Below, piece after piece: positions 23,097 to 34,394 of a DNA stretch of 64,000 nucleotides. This DNA comes from Gymnogyps californianus. Lineage: Eukaryota; Chordata; Aves; Accipitriformes; Cathartidae. The notes beneath the pieces are model-generated. The model had not been told where the DNA came from. It searched no databases and was given only the letters and a program-made list of their open reading frames with translations. The position numbers were made by a program, and so were the translations under genes. Every line of letters starts with the position of its first letter. Position 1 is the stretch's first letter. The stretch lies in assembly GCF_018139145.2 (NCBI RefSeq), contig NW_026114235.1:558001-622000 (forward strand), written 5' to 3'.

Positions 23097-26000
23097 TTAA
23101 AAATATTTTTACTGGTAAATTTCAATCAATATCAGCCTGATAGAGCATGTGTAATTGTATAATTTGTCTTATTCTTTCAATAATTTTTTTACTGGTTTAC
23201 TTGGATAGTTTCCCTCTCTATCTACAGTTAAAATTCAGTATTTGGAGCAGTTATTTTTATACAGAGCAGTAAATATTTTAGTGCCCTTGCATAACATCCA
23301 TATGAATGAGTTATTTCTAATCAAGTTTAAAATGTGAAAGCATTTGGGGCTGAATTTTTTTAAAGTCTCTAGATGCTTGATATATGTGCCATGCATAATG
23401 CAACTGAACTCCAGCCTGGAGTAGGGCTTCTTATGAGCTTGTGAAATGCTAATATGAAAGACAAAAACACAAGTATGGCTATACTGATTCAGACCACAGG
23501 TCCAGGTAGTCTAGTACTCTCCAAAACTGGATGGGCAGACCTGGTGTCTATGACTGTGGCTACCAGGTAGCTGTGTGAGGAGTGACCTTTGGAGGAGAGT
23601 AAATGGGGTCTCCGGCACTTGGATGCTTTTCTATGCTACTCTGGCTTGTGCTAGTTGGTAGTGGTGCCCTAGAGTCTCTTTGCCTGCTGGAGCATGATGT
23701 GGCTGGGTCTTTCTCTCTTTTTTATTTATTCCTAGTCCTGGCTCCAGGACTTTTTTGGAGGCAGACAGAGTAGCAGTCCTTCTTGGTGCTGAATCCCTCT
23801 TGTCCCTCACCATGAAAATCTCCAATAGAGGAAATTCCTTGGTATTTGCTCCTTTTGCCCTGCTAAGAGGCAGAGCCGAGGAACATGGTTTTGTGTGTAT
23901 CTTCCCAAACAATGGGTTCTGTTGAAATTGGAAAGACATTTTACAAATTTTCAAACATTCTGTTATTTTCATATTCCCATTTTCCATCATCAGACTACTT
24001 TTTGAAAACTACATGGAAAGTCAAAATGTTTTTTGGAGTACATTTAGATACTTGTGTTTTTTAAATATTGTACTCAGCTTGGACCAAGTTTGATCAATTT
24101 TTTGAAGTATGGGTGACAGGACCCTTATATAGATTCATAAATATCTGAGCAAAGCACTGGTAAAGTTGCTGGACATCAATAAAAGGTAGATATTATCACT
24201 ATTCAAAGTATTTTCCGAAGGGTTGAACACTCAATAAGCCCTACCAAAAAATTAGTGGGTAGCACTGCAGCCAAAGTTTTTCTGGATATTAGATCACATA
24301 TTAGGAGATCAATGTAAGTTTTGGAAATCTTGACTTAGAATGACAAACTGAGTTTACTGACTCAGTGACAAAGCCTCCTTCAGTCTTTTCTCTTTGGAAT
24401 CAAAACTTCTCTAAGGCTATAAGTCTCCCTTCCCTGTTGCCACAAAACATGTTACAATCCTTCTGGAAAGATTATAGACAATTCACTGGCATTAATGGCT
24501 ATTCTTCCTGGGAAAGGACTTCCAAGTCTGAATATCGTGTATATTCCTGAGTAGTATCTCTGGCAAAATTTGTGGGTTTTAATCCATTCTCACTCTAAGC
24601 AGAGGTTTAATGCCTTTCCCTTTCCCAGTTGTAAGAGTTATATTAAAAAGTCTTGTCTTTTTTTCTTTTTTCAAATGGCACTTCAGCACCTCTATGGCAA
24701 AGTGTTTCTTGCAGTGCCGCCTGTCCCGGTATCAGCTGTACCATTCCCTTCTCGGGACAAGGAGAGGCAGAAAGAGCTGGCAGGAGGGTCAGGGGATGCT
24801 TCTTTTTTTGCTCTGAGTCTTCCTCCAGTGCCATGTGCATGGTAGCATGTCATTTCAATCTGTGAGCATCCCCTGAGTGCTACTCAGTCAGTCATAAGGA
24901 AATACCTTGTGTGTTGGCAGAGGATGTCCTTTAACAACACCCGGTCGCTCAGTCAAGCAGCCTAAATGGGGCAGCAGGCAGCACCTTCACACCAGTGTAT
25001 GCTAACTGAGCTCTCTGTTGATGTGTCTTGACCTCATAAGAAGACACAGCAAAAAGGCCGGGGTGAAGAGCAGAGAAACGCTAACCTTGCCTTGTCTGCT
25101 AAAAATGGCAGTTTCCTTTACTCCATTCAGTCAGAAACAAACATAGTTTATATATGTGTGTGTTCGCATGAGTGTATATATATATAAAAATAAAACTCCA
25201 CACAATTTCCTTTTTGCAGTATGGGAATGTAACCACTAGATGACACCAAGAGATAGTTCCTATAGACCTGATTTTTTATTCTTTATTCATCTGCCTGTTC
25301 AAAAGGTGACATTCTTGTTGAGGTTGTAATTAAGATTACAGAGGTACGCAAATTAAGTGATCTGGCAAGTATTAATAGTTACCTTACTTTAATATTACTA
25401 ATTACTATCCTAGAGTGCAAAGAGCTTGGAATTTATGATCATTTGGACAGTAGATCTCAAACATTACCTCTCCTTCCCTGCTGTGTGTACCTTTAATTAG
25501 TTATTACAGAAGCATCATTTGTATTGCCACAGCCAAGAGTCTGCTGGTGCTCCTACGGCAAACTTCCCAGTTGCGGTGGCTTACAATTCATCTCTGAGAA
25601 TCCACCCAAGGTGAAAACTTGGTATTGTCAAACCTCGGTGCAGGATCATGTATTTATACCAGTCCAGAATTAACTGTTTTGCCCTTCTCTGTTACTTTCA
25701 TCTTTCTCTCAAAATGAGCTAAAGCTACAGGGTTTGATAATAAGAACTAAGAAATGTTTTTCCTTGCTGAAAGGAATGTCAAAATTGATAATTCGGTATG
25801 AATTTCTGAGATTTAGTTTTTGGTAATGGAAAAGAGGAAGCAAGTTTGAAATTATCCTCTTATGTTATTTTAATAATTGACAGTTACACTACCTTTTCAA
25901 TAAAAAATTTATAAGTATCCAAGGCTGACAGGTCTGCATGGATGTTACATTAACACAAGATGGCCTAATTTTCTAAGTAAGTGGTGGACAGAAATTTAGT

Positions 26001-29000
26001 CCCATGTGTCTGTGTATAAATTCATAAAAGCAACATCATATGACTAATGTCACCCATTAATGTCAATTAGAGATGTAGAGCATGCTTGATAATACAGACA
26101 GTTGGTTTGGTCGAACAAAAAACATGCAAGTCTTAAACAACGCTCTTGAAATCTTTTTAGTAACTCCTTCTACCTCCTCCCCCCCATCTCCAAGTACTAA
26201 TATAACTAAGCAATAACCTTTCACCGAAAGCAATCATTCATAAACATTCATTGGATTACAACAACAACAAAAAAGAGTAGAGTAGTTTTTCTCATATGAG
26301 CGTGTTTCAAGTATGCCCACGTGTTTCATACTCCTCAATATTATTACTGAGAAATTTTAACTAAGGGTGGTTGTCATTAAAACTTTAGCAGTTCCCTGCT
26401 ATGTCTATTGTAGTCATCACGGCAGTGATAACGGGAAGACAGCACTTATGAAGATCTTACTGGTGAACTCTACATATATAAGCAACAACAGAGAATACAA
26501 CATAAACTCCTATTGAGAACATTAACAGGGAAAACAATAATTGGGATTTTTAAGTGTGTTTGCGATGAGGCAACAAATTTAAATCTCACTGACTCAATCT
26601 CTCATTCACAGCCTGCCTGAGTGGCACAAAGTGGCTGCTGTCATCCTTGCTCCGTGGCCAGGTCTGAGCTGGGAGCTGTATGAACATCTGCCTGGTGCCT
26701 TGCCCCTGCACTGGAGATACCTGCCATGGTGCAGCTCCCAAGAGCTGGGTGCTGGAGAGGAACCCAATGCCTGGCCCAGACCAGGAGCTACAAGGAGACA
26801 CCCACTCTCTATAGGTGCATGGCCCTACAGAAATCCCAGTGCCAACCATGCCATGGGTGTAGGCACTGGTGGGAGGTAAGCAGCCTGCCCAGGTGGCTGC
26901 TGTAGTGGGGTCACCAGCCCAGGGCTAAAACGAGGGCAAGTGGATATAATAAATCAGTGAGCGTATGAAAAGGAGAGAAAGAATGCCAAGTCATCGTGCA
27001 AGGAAATTATAAAGGTTATAAGGAGGGATCACATGGCTCTTGGATGCGATTGAAGAAATAAAGTCTTATTGCCCAGCATGAGCTCTTCCTGTAAGACAAG
27101 GAGCTTACTTTGGGACCATGAATTCTGAGACCACATGAAACACACCATCAACTTTGGTGCTACACTTAGGCTTTTTTTTTTTCAATGATTTTATGAAAGT
27201 GGGGCTTGAAAAATGTCTTAAGATTCTTCAGAATAAAGTGGAGAATGCATATGAAATATCATTTCTATGTGATCGCTCTAGCTATGATTACAGGGACTCT
27301 GCAATTATTAGTTTGTGAGTACTTGAATAGAAAAATTGACACTTTCATTCATTTCTTATAGATAAGACAGACTTGACCTGAACTTTGCTTTATTTTTTGT
27401 GCAAAAAAAGCATTGAAATACTTCCTGAAAAAAAGTCATGAAGGTCACGATTTTCATACAAGTAGAGTAAATGTCATATTTGTTTGATGTTTTATTTTGT
27501 TTTCACTTGTGGAAATCAGGTTCCATTTTTGTGTGGAACAATGACAATTGTCAGTGAAAGCACCACATATTCTGCTTGACTGTGAGTTGTTAAAAATCCA
27601 ACTAGTTTTGCCCCTATCAGTGTTACAGGCAGTTCAAATTGCCTCATAAAACTCTAATGGTTTTCCTCATACACAAAATGTATTGTGTGGCAGGCACAGA
27701 AAGCACAGTTTCTGCTAGGTAAAATGTATATCTAATCAGATCACTGTTCCACCTTTAATAATTTTTTATTGTAAAAAAGTTGTGAGTAATATACTATCAG
27801 GTAAGACCCACTTTTTAATTGTTGCCTTTTTAAAGTAAACTATGGAAATTATTTTAGACTTAAAGCTTTCTTTTTTCTGGGGAATAAACTTGGTATGTAT
27901 AAAATTTTTTTAACTTCTATAATGTTGTTAAATGTAAAAAATTTAACAGCCTGAAAAAATCACAAAAGATTTTTTTTTTAATTGTCAGATGTCTCATTTT
28001 GGTAGAGAAATAAAGGTCATTATTTGGGGGGTCTTTATACATAAGCACCAGCATTAACAGACTTCTTATGGTGTACTATTGCTTGTATTCAGGAGGGATG
28101 CGTAGGCCATGACATTTTCTAACACCTTGCAATTGATGTAGGAGAGATGCATAGATGAAAATTTTCCCAGATGCTTTCATTTTTTTGCTTTCTAAGTATG
28201 ATAAATAGTGTTATCAACAATCTAAAGTGCTCAAAATCTGAAAGTTAATTCTCAGAAATCAGGACATCTGCTCAGAAGTCATGAAGTTTCTGGTGGTGGT
28301 GTTATGATATTTGCCAGGTTCTTTTCATCTGCTGTCTACATTCTTCATTTTAAAGGACACTCATTTCACAGTTTCGATATTTTTGCAGAACTGTGAGGTT
28401 TAAGCATCTACACATTTTTAAATTTTGAGTTTTTATTAAATCTTATCAGTCTGGTAGTTATCACTGTTAAATATATAATCTAAAATACAAATTCCTGACA
28501 CAAGTACAAGAGTTAGCTCACTGGAGTGAAAAGCATTTTTAGAAGTCTGTGTGTGAGCTGAGACATCTAGGGTAGGATTAATCAGTCTTAGAAGGTTGAG
28601 GGTTTTTTAGTTTAGTTTTGTGTTTTAATGCCATTAAATTGCCTTGATGTGCTGCAGAGTTGTTCACTCAGGTCAGCTCCACCCTGCCTGGGGTTGGCTG
28701 CTTCCTTTCCTTGTCTAAGAAAAATCTACAATTATGAATGTACAGTTGCTTGTACGAAGTACATAGCTCCAAAACTGACACTTCATGCTCACCTCTAGGC
28801 CCATATGTTTAATCAGTCAGCTCCCTAAAACTGTGTAACATCCCTTCTAGTATTCAGCTAACCGTTATTAGGTGCAGTTGTAGCATTAATAATCTTAGAG
28901 ATTATCATTAATAATTATTATTATCATAATAGCCATTTATATTCTAAGAATATAAACAATGCAAGATTAATGGGGAGAAATATTATCTTTTTTATGAACC

Positions 29001-29100
29001 AACTAATACAGTTGGAAAAAATAAACCAGGACACACAAGCCTTTATTAGACCTGAAATAGAAGCATCAAACTTCAAAGCTAACCTGAGTTTATCTTGACC
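23097..29100. other. AT-rich intergenic sequence
   Basis: No gene is supported. A weak old-repeat signal lies at 23471-23600. A GC-rich patch of unknown nature lies at 26585-26890. TG/TA-rich microsatellite sequence lies near 25145-25190. Other open frames are short and featureless. Confidence 0.55.
23471..23600 (+). repeat. Possible ancient sauropsid retroposon fragment
   Basis: The stretch around 23471-23525 (GGCTATACTGATTCAGACCA, then CAGGTCCAGGTAGTCTAGTA) resembles the old interspersed motif 'catactgggtcagaccaa-ggtccatctagcccagta' found in turtle, crocodile and bird genomes. The match is from memory and degraded, so family and strand are uncertain. Confidence 0.3.
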
Positions 29101-29338
29101 ATATTTTGTATTAGCACCTACAGACAGGCATAGTGGAGGTCCATTGTGCAAAGCACTATACAAACAGAAAATAGAGTTAACTCAGCTCCACTGAGTTCAC
29201 AGGCCAAACACTGAGCGGAGGAAGAGCAGGAGGGCAAACAGGCACACAAAGGTGAAGCTTTAACAGCTCAATAACAGAGCCAGAGAGGAACTCAAATCTC
29301 CTGGTCTGCAATCCAGGCCCAAATTGCCTAGACAGCAT
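29101..29338 (-). repeat. MIR-like ancient SINE relic
   Basis: The plus strand reads in the order of an amniote MIR/CORE-type repeat in reverse. It goes from a 'cattgtgcaaagcactatacaaac' type start, through GGTGAAG, to AGAGCCAGAGAGGAACTCAA and TCTCCTGGTCTGCAATCCAG. The order matches; individual bases are heavily diverged. This is a tentative call. Confidence 0.45.
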
Positions 29339-30483
29339 TTGAAACACAAACGGCAAGTTACATTTCCTCCCTCATAACCCTTAACAGGAGAGACTTACAC
29401 GTATGAAGGTCAAGGTGGACCCTACATATGTCACTGTATTATAGACAATGTGGGGCCCAGTTCTGCAAATCACTCATCCAAGCTGCAAAATTATTCCCCT
29501 GCAAAGTCATGGAAATCCACTAGTGGAAACACAGCGAGCCCCATGGAAAAGAAACAATTGATGGGATGAAGCCCTTCATCTGGAGCTCCTCATTTTTACT
29601 TGCTTTGTAAACACATATCATAGTTCTGAAAGATACTCAGCCAGCATTTTTACTTGTTGATTATTAATAGATCATTTAAAATTAGCAACCTGCTGGACTT
29701 GATATATCAGAAAGTAGGTTAAAAAATAATATGGTCATCTAATTTCCTTTTTTCCCCATTGTCTGGTAGAGATATTACTTTATTTTTTTCCTCCATTTAC
29801 AGGTGCAGAATTAAAGAACGTGTTTACTCACTATATTATTGATGCACTTAAGTGGAGTGTTTCAAAGCATATAATTACTGTGTAGGCTTATGGCCCTGAA
29901 GTAGATTGGGATAGTCGTGCTGCCTATCCATGATTTGAAGGACATACAGTGATGATTATAGAGGCAGTACTCTAGATCCATTCCAGCCCTTTTGTGTTTA
30001 GCTGGTTGCCATGGCAAATAATTGGATAGAATTTAAGCCACTTTCTTACAAGTGGGAAATTCATAATTTTCCCGTCACCTAATTTTGAACATACTTTTAA
30101 AGAATCTTAAAGTTTCTGCAGGAATGGAATACAGACCTGGTGGAAAAAAATTAGATTTCTACACATGGAAAAACACTTCATTTGGAGGTTTCTTTCTTTT
30201 TTTTTTAATCCTAAAGAATCAGGGTTTTAAACAACATGATAGAGCAAAATGTGAGCCTGAGGAAAGCTCAAAAATGTTTGATTGCAGAAAGATAGGAAAT
30301 CTGAAAGTTAATGATCAAATTCAGCTTGCTCTAGCAGTTGGTATCAATTAGAAATGGAGAGATAATTTTTCCCACTCCAATTTTCCAAATGTATTTAGCC
30401 CAAACTTTTTTTAAGCTTTGAAAATATTTATCATGTTTTGTTATGGTTCATGGTAATCATCTATCACATCCCGGTTTTAGTTT
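29339..30483. other. AT-rich intergenic sequence
   Basis: Nothing recognisable; no gene supported. Confidence 0.6.
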
Positions 30484-30488
30484 GTGTC

Positions 30489-31074
30489 TGTCCTGGTTTC
30501 AGCTAGGACAGAGTTAATTTTCTTCCTAGTAGCTGGTATAGTGCTGTGTTTTGTATTTAGTAGGAAAAGAATGTTGATAACACACTGATGTTTTTAGTTG
30601 TTGCTAAGTAGTGTTTATACTAAGTCAAGGATTTTTCAGCTTCTCGTGCCCAGCCAGCAAGAAGGCTGGAGGGGCACAAGAAGCTGGGAGGGGACACCAT
30701 CAGGACAGCTGACCCAAACTGGCCAAAGAGCTATTCCATACCATATGACATCATGCCCAGTATATAAACTGGGGGGAGTTAACTGGGAGGGGCAGATCGC
30801 TGCTCGGGAACTAACTGGGCATCGGTCAACGAGTGGTGAGCAATTGCATTGTGCACCACTTGCTTTGTATAGTTTAATTCTTTTAGTATTGCTATTGTCA
30901 TATTATTATTATTATTATTATCATTGTTTTTCATTCCTTTCTGTCCTATTAAACTGTCTTTATCTCAACTCACGAGTTTTTTTTTCCTGATTCTCTCCCC
31001 CATCCCAGGGGTGGGGGGGTAGTGAGCGAGCGGCTGCGTGGTGCTTAGCTGCCGGCTGGGGTTAAACCACGACA
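30489..31074 (+). mobile_element. Solo LTR, intermediate A/B type (ERVL-like)
   Basis: A 586-bp LTR from TGTCCTGGTTTCAGC to TTAAACCACGACA, flanked by a perfect 5-bp duplication, GTGTC, at 30484-30488 and 31075-31079. It has TGACATCA upstream of TATATAAA (30761-30768), ATTAAA at 30948-30953, and an ATT triplet microsatellite near 30900-30922. The first 60 bp are closer to family A; the U5 end is closer to family B. Confidence 0.93.
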
Positions 31075-31079
31075 GTGTC

Positions 31080-32329
31080 TTTTTCTGAAGACATGGATAA
31101 AATTTCCAAAAGAGTCTGTGATTTCACATCAGTTCCCAATATAGTCCTAGCTCAATTAGGGTTTTATTATCTTATAGACTGCATTCCTCAACTGTAAAAC
31201 CTCAGCAAGCATTGCACAACACAAGGCAATCCAGGAAAATTCAAGGTTCCTCTGCTCACTGTAATATTTTACAGTGGGGATCTCTGGAGGAACACAGAAT
31301 ACAAGTGGGTCTTGTCCCATTAAATGACTTCTGAGCCTGGCAGGAGCCATCATTGCTTTCTTGCCTTCTTTAAAGCAAGCAGGACTCTGACAGGGCAAGA
31401 AAGTGCACCTGTCCCTATAACACATACATAGGGAAGGCCATGGCTGCATTCACCCTATTTTCCTTAGGCAGCTAATTTGTGCCTACTTTTAAGGTTTTAA
31501 AGATGCAGCACTCCTAAAATAAGCAATTACTTGGACATTAAAGAAGTAGATGTCTTTGATCCCTCTGGAAAGGGTCATATCTGCCTACATTTTCCATGCC
31601 TAAAATAGATGGACAGGATAGCTCCAGAGGCCTTCAGAATGACAGCTACATCTTCATTGGTTAGATAGGAAACTTAAGCTCTTCTTTACTTTGTTATATG
31701 TTTAAACCTTAAGCACAATCATTTTCCTTAGCAGCACTGAGTGAGCTGGACTGTAATTGTGCTTGTCATGTGGGGACAAGGATAGTATGCCTGACCTTTC
31801 TGTCTTTCTAATTCTTATCACCTTTCATAATAATAAATCTGTGTCTTGTCTTCACAAAAATTAGAAAATTATTTTCACACTTTTGATTTATACTGCTACA
31901 TTTCAAACTTCCTAACAAACTAAATTGTGGTTTTGTTACTGCTTTAACAGCAGTATTAAATCCAAGATTAGAAAATTAAACTTTTGACACTGAGTAAGCC
32001 TCGTTAATTTAGGAATTAAGTCAATTGAAGGATTTAGAATTTAAGGCTAGTTCTGATGAGCAAGGTTATTTCTTAAATTTTCTTTTCACATTCTTCATTC
32101 TGCACATTCAGTGTTGAAACTCAGTCCCATTTTTTTTTTTTAGGTTCCCCAATACTGAAGACCTACATCAGGATAGAAAAAATAGTAAATTCTATTTTTT
32201 AAATTATGACCTGCCTAGAATCTAAAATAAGGGGAGCTTCTATCTGACTTGTGAACTAATCAACTTTGGGACATCTTCTTTGAGTCTCTTGTGTGTGCTG
32301 GAGTCAACCCACATTTTCCTTTCCTCTAC
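31080..32329. other. AT-rich intergenic sequence
   Basis: No gene or repeat recognised between the solo LTR and the provirus. Confidence 0.6.
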
Positions 32330-32334
32330 CTAGG
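32330..32334. repeat. Target-site duplication, left copy (CTAGG)
   Basis: CTAGG directly before the TG of the 5' LTR. It is identical to the five bases after the 3' LTR (39496-39500), so the two LTRs come from the same insertion. Confidence 0.95.
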
Positions 32335-32598
32335 TGTCCTGGTTTCGGCTGGGACAGAGTTAATTTTCTTCTTAGTAGCTGGTACAGTGCTGTGTTTTGG
32401 ATTTAGTGTGAGAATGATGTTGATAACACTCTGATGTTTTAGTTGTTGCTAAGTAGCGCTTATCTTCAGCCAAGGACTTTTCAGTTTCCCGTGCTCTGCC
32501 AGCAAGCAGGTGTGCAAGAAGCTGGGAGGGAGCATAGCCAGGGCAGCTGACCTGAACTAGCCAAAGGGGTATTCCATACCATGGAACATCATGCCCAG

Positions 32599-32606
32599 TA
32601 TATAAA
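32599..32606 (+). promoter_or_regulatory. TATA box of the 5' LTR
   Basis: TATATAAA lies 264 bp into the LTR, followed by GC-rich sequence (GGCCGGGCGGCGCGG) where transcription would be expected to start. The upstream CRE-like site is damaged in this copy (GGAACATCAT). Confidence 0.7.
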
Positions 32607-32830
32607 CAGGGGGGAGCTGGCCGGGCGGCGCGGATCGTGGCTCGGGAAGTAACTGGGCATCGGTCAGCGGGTGGTGAGCAATTGCATTGTGCATCACTGG
32701 TGGGTTTTTTTTGTTTGTTTGTTTGATTTTTCCCTTCCTCCCCCTCCTTTTTTGTTATATTCCTTTTCATTACTATTATTATTATTATATTTCATTATTA
32801 CTATTGTTAGTATTATATTTTACTTTAGTT

Positions 32831-32836
32831 ATTAAA
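32831..32836 (+). promoter_or_regulatory. Polyadenylation signal of the 5' LTR
   Basis: ATTAAA lies about 134 bp before the LTR end, followed by the T-rich stretch CTGTTCTTATCT. The same hexamer is at the equivalent place in all A and B LTRs I examined. Confidence 0.6.
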
Positions 32837-32977
32837 CTGTTCTTATCTCAGCCCACGAGTTTTACTTTTTTTTTTCCTCTTTCCTCCTCCTCACCCCACT
32901 GGGAGGGGGAAGGGGGAAGCGGGAAGCAGCTGCGTGGTGCTTAGTTGCTGGCTGGGGTTAAACCACGACAGCCTTTT

Positions 32978-32995
32978 TGGCGCCCAACGTGGGGC
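32978..32995 (+). promoter_or_regulatory. Primer-binding site, tRNA-Lys1,2 type
   Basis: TGGCGCCCAACGTGGGGC lies 7 bases after the 5' LTR. It is complementary over 18 bases to the 3' end of the major cytoplasmic tRNA-Lys (Lys1,2), the primer used by spumaviruses and Mason-Pfizer-type viruses. Minus-strand DNA synthesis would start here. Confidence 0.85.
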
Positions 32996-33089
32996 GTAAA
33001 GGGTTGAGATAACAACAGATCTGACCAGAGCGTGTTAAAATAAATTTGTTATTTGTTGTATTGTATTAGTTTAGTGGTCGCCGGTCACA

Positions 33090-34394
33090 ATGTTGGGTTA
33101 TTGGCTCTTAGAGTTGTGGCGTTCGTTCTTAGAGCTGTGTTATGTATCACCTCACTTGCCGTATAGAGTCTCTGTGCTGCTGCTTATCACCCATAAGGTG
33201 AGGTGGATTAAGGTTTTCGCTTTGCTTTACTGTGTAACACTGGTTTATGGTACGATAAAATTATCGGTTGTGGGACTAATCCGGTATTTGTACTCAGCAT
33301 TGCCGTTATCTCCGTACTTCGGGAGCTATCTAGCGGAAACTGTTAATAATTACACCCTTTACCTTTTCTCCTCGGAGAGCCAATCTATGGGGGAGACACC
33401 TTCCTTCACCTTCCCCTCCTCCTCCAGGCTAATTACAGTAGTGTTTGAGAATTTTGAAAATTTTGAATATCCTTGGAATGTTGAAACTAACATGGTTCTA
33501 TTGCTAGGAACTAGCTTGTTCCTGAATGTGGTTCAGGCGTTGTTTAGGGTTAAACAACTATTTAGGAGATCTGCCCCAAAGAGATCTGCCCCAAAGCTGC
33601 AGAGTTATGAGTGGCAGGGTGTGTGGGGTAGCATGGGCAAATGCCTAGGATGGTGGGGAACTCCAGTGTTTTGGAACTTCACCCTTGAACAAGTGCAGAA
33701 TCCTGAAAAACTAGTAGAACATTTGGAAAAAGCATGCTGTCACCCCGACAATTCCAGGGAGACACAAATCACTGCAATGTGCTGGGGCCTGGCTCATGCC
33801 TACCGAGCCCTGTTTAACACTATTCAAGGGGAAGCGAAGGTCTCTGGATCTGACAACAAGATGACAGCCACTGCAGCCCCTCCAGCCCCGGCGACAGGCA
33901 CTGCAGCCACTCCGACCCCAGTAACAGACACTGCAGCCACTTCGACCCCCGTGACAGACACTGCAGCCTCTCCGGCCCCGGCAACAGGTACTACGGTTAC
34001 TGCAACGCCTGTGACGGGCGCTGCAGCTGAACCAGAGAACCAACCCATGCCAGTATCAGTTGCCCCTGTACAGAAGAAGAAATACTCAAAAAAGACAGCT
34101 CGCTTAGCAAAGGATGAAGGTGAAGCAGGGCCATCACGAGAACAGGAGGAAGAGGCAGAACCGGAGATAATCACTCAATCCCTATCCCTGAGTGAGCTGC
34201 GAGATATGCGAAAAGATTTCAGCCGTCGTCCAGGTGAGCACATCATCACCTGGCTGCTCCGATGCTGGGACAATGGGGCTAGTAGCCTGGAATTAGAGGG
34301 TAGGGAAGCCAAGCAGCTGGGATCCCTTTCTAGGGAAGGTGGCATTGATAAGGCGATTGGAAAAGGGACACAAGCCCTCAGCCTCTGGAGGTGA
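33090..34394 (+). pseudogene. gag: Provirus gag, N-terminal part to first in-frame stop
   Basis: The first ATG after the primer-binding site (context ACAATGT) opens a 434-codon frame. Residues about 41-66 and 133-151 are strongly hydrophobic, and N-X-T sequons lie near residues 87 and 196. A direct duplication of RSAPK lies at 160-169. Residues 261-310 are five copies of a ten-residue Thr/Ala/Pro-rich unit. A basic patch (KKKYSKKTARLAK) follows at 329-341. From about 362 the sequence resembles ERVL-type capsid (SELRDMRKDFSRRPGEHIIT). The frame stops at TGA (34392-34394) inside the capsid-like region and then stays open in the same frame. Gag would assemble the particle; this copy is truncated. 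Confidence 0.85.
33870..34019 (+). repeat. Five 30-bp tandem repeats in gag
   Basis: Five in-frame units of 30 bp, each beginning ACTGCAG or a variant, encode TAA-x-P-x-P-x-T-x decapeptides. A partial sixth unit starts at 34020. The repeat separates the hydrophobic N-terminal half from the capsid-like half. Confidence 0.85.

Larger units (their letters stand above)
32335..32970 (+). repeat. 5' LTR of the provirus (family A)
   Basis: 636 bp from TGTCCTGGTTTCGGC to TTAAACCACGACA. TATATAAA lies at 32599-32606 and ATTAAA at 32831-32836. It has a T-rich, GTTT-containing stretch near 32703-32732 and an ATT-rich stretch near 32768-32800. By eye it differs from the 3' LTR at about 17 sites plus a few indels, chiefly in the simple repeats. 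Confidence 0.95.

Noticed and set aside
32687..32944. Open frames rich in Phe/Leu/Tyr inside family-A LTRs (also 39195-39626 and 47533-47943)
   Set aside because: They translate T-rich, GTTT and ATT simple repeats of the LTR; no real membrane protein is indicated.
33711..34174. Minus-strand frames opposite gag
   Set aside because: These are shadows of the gag tandem repeat and coding bias on the plus strand.
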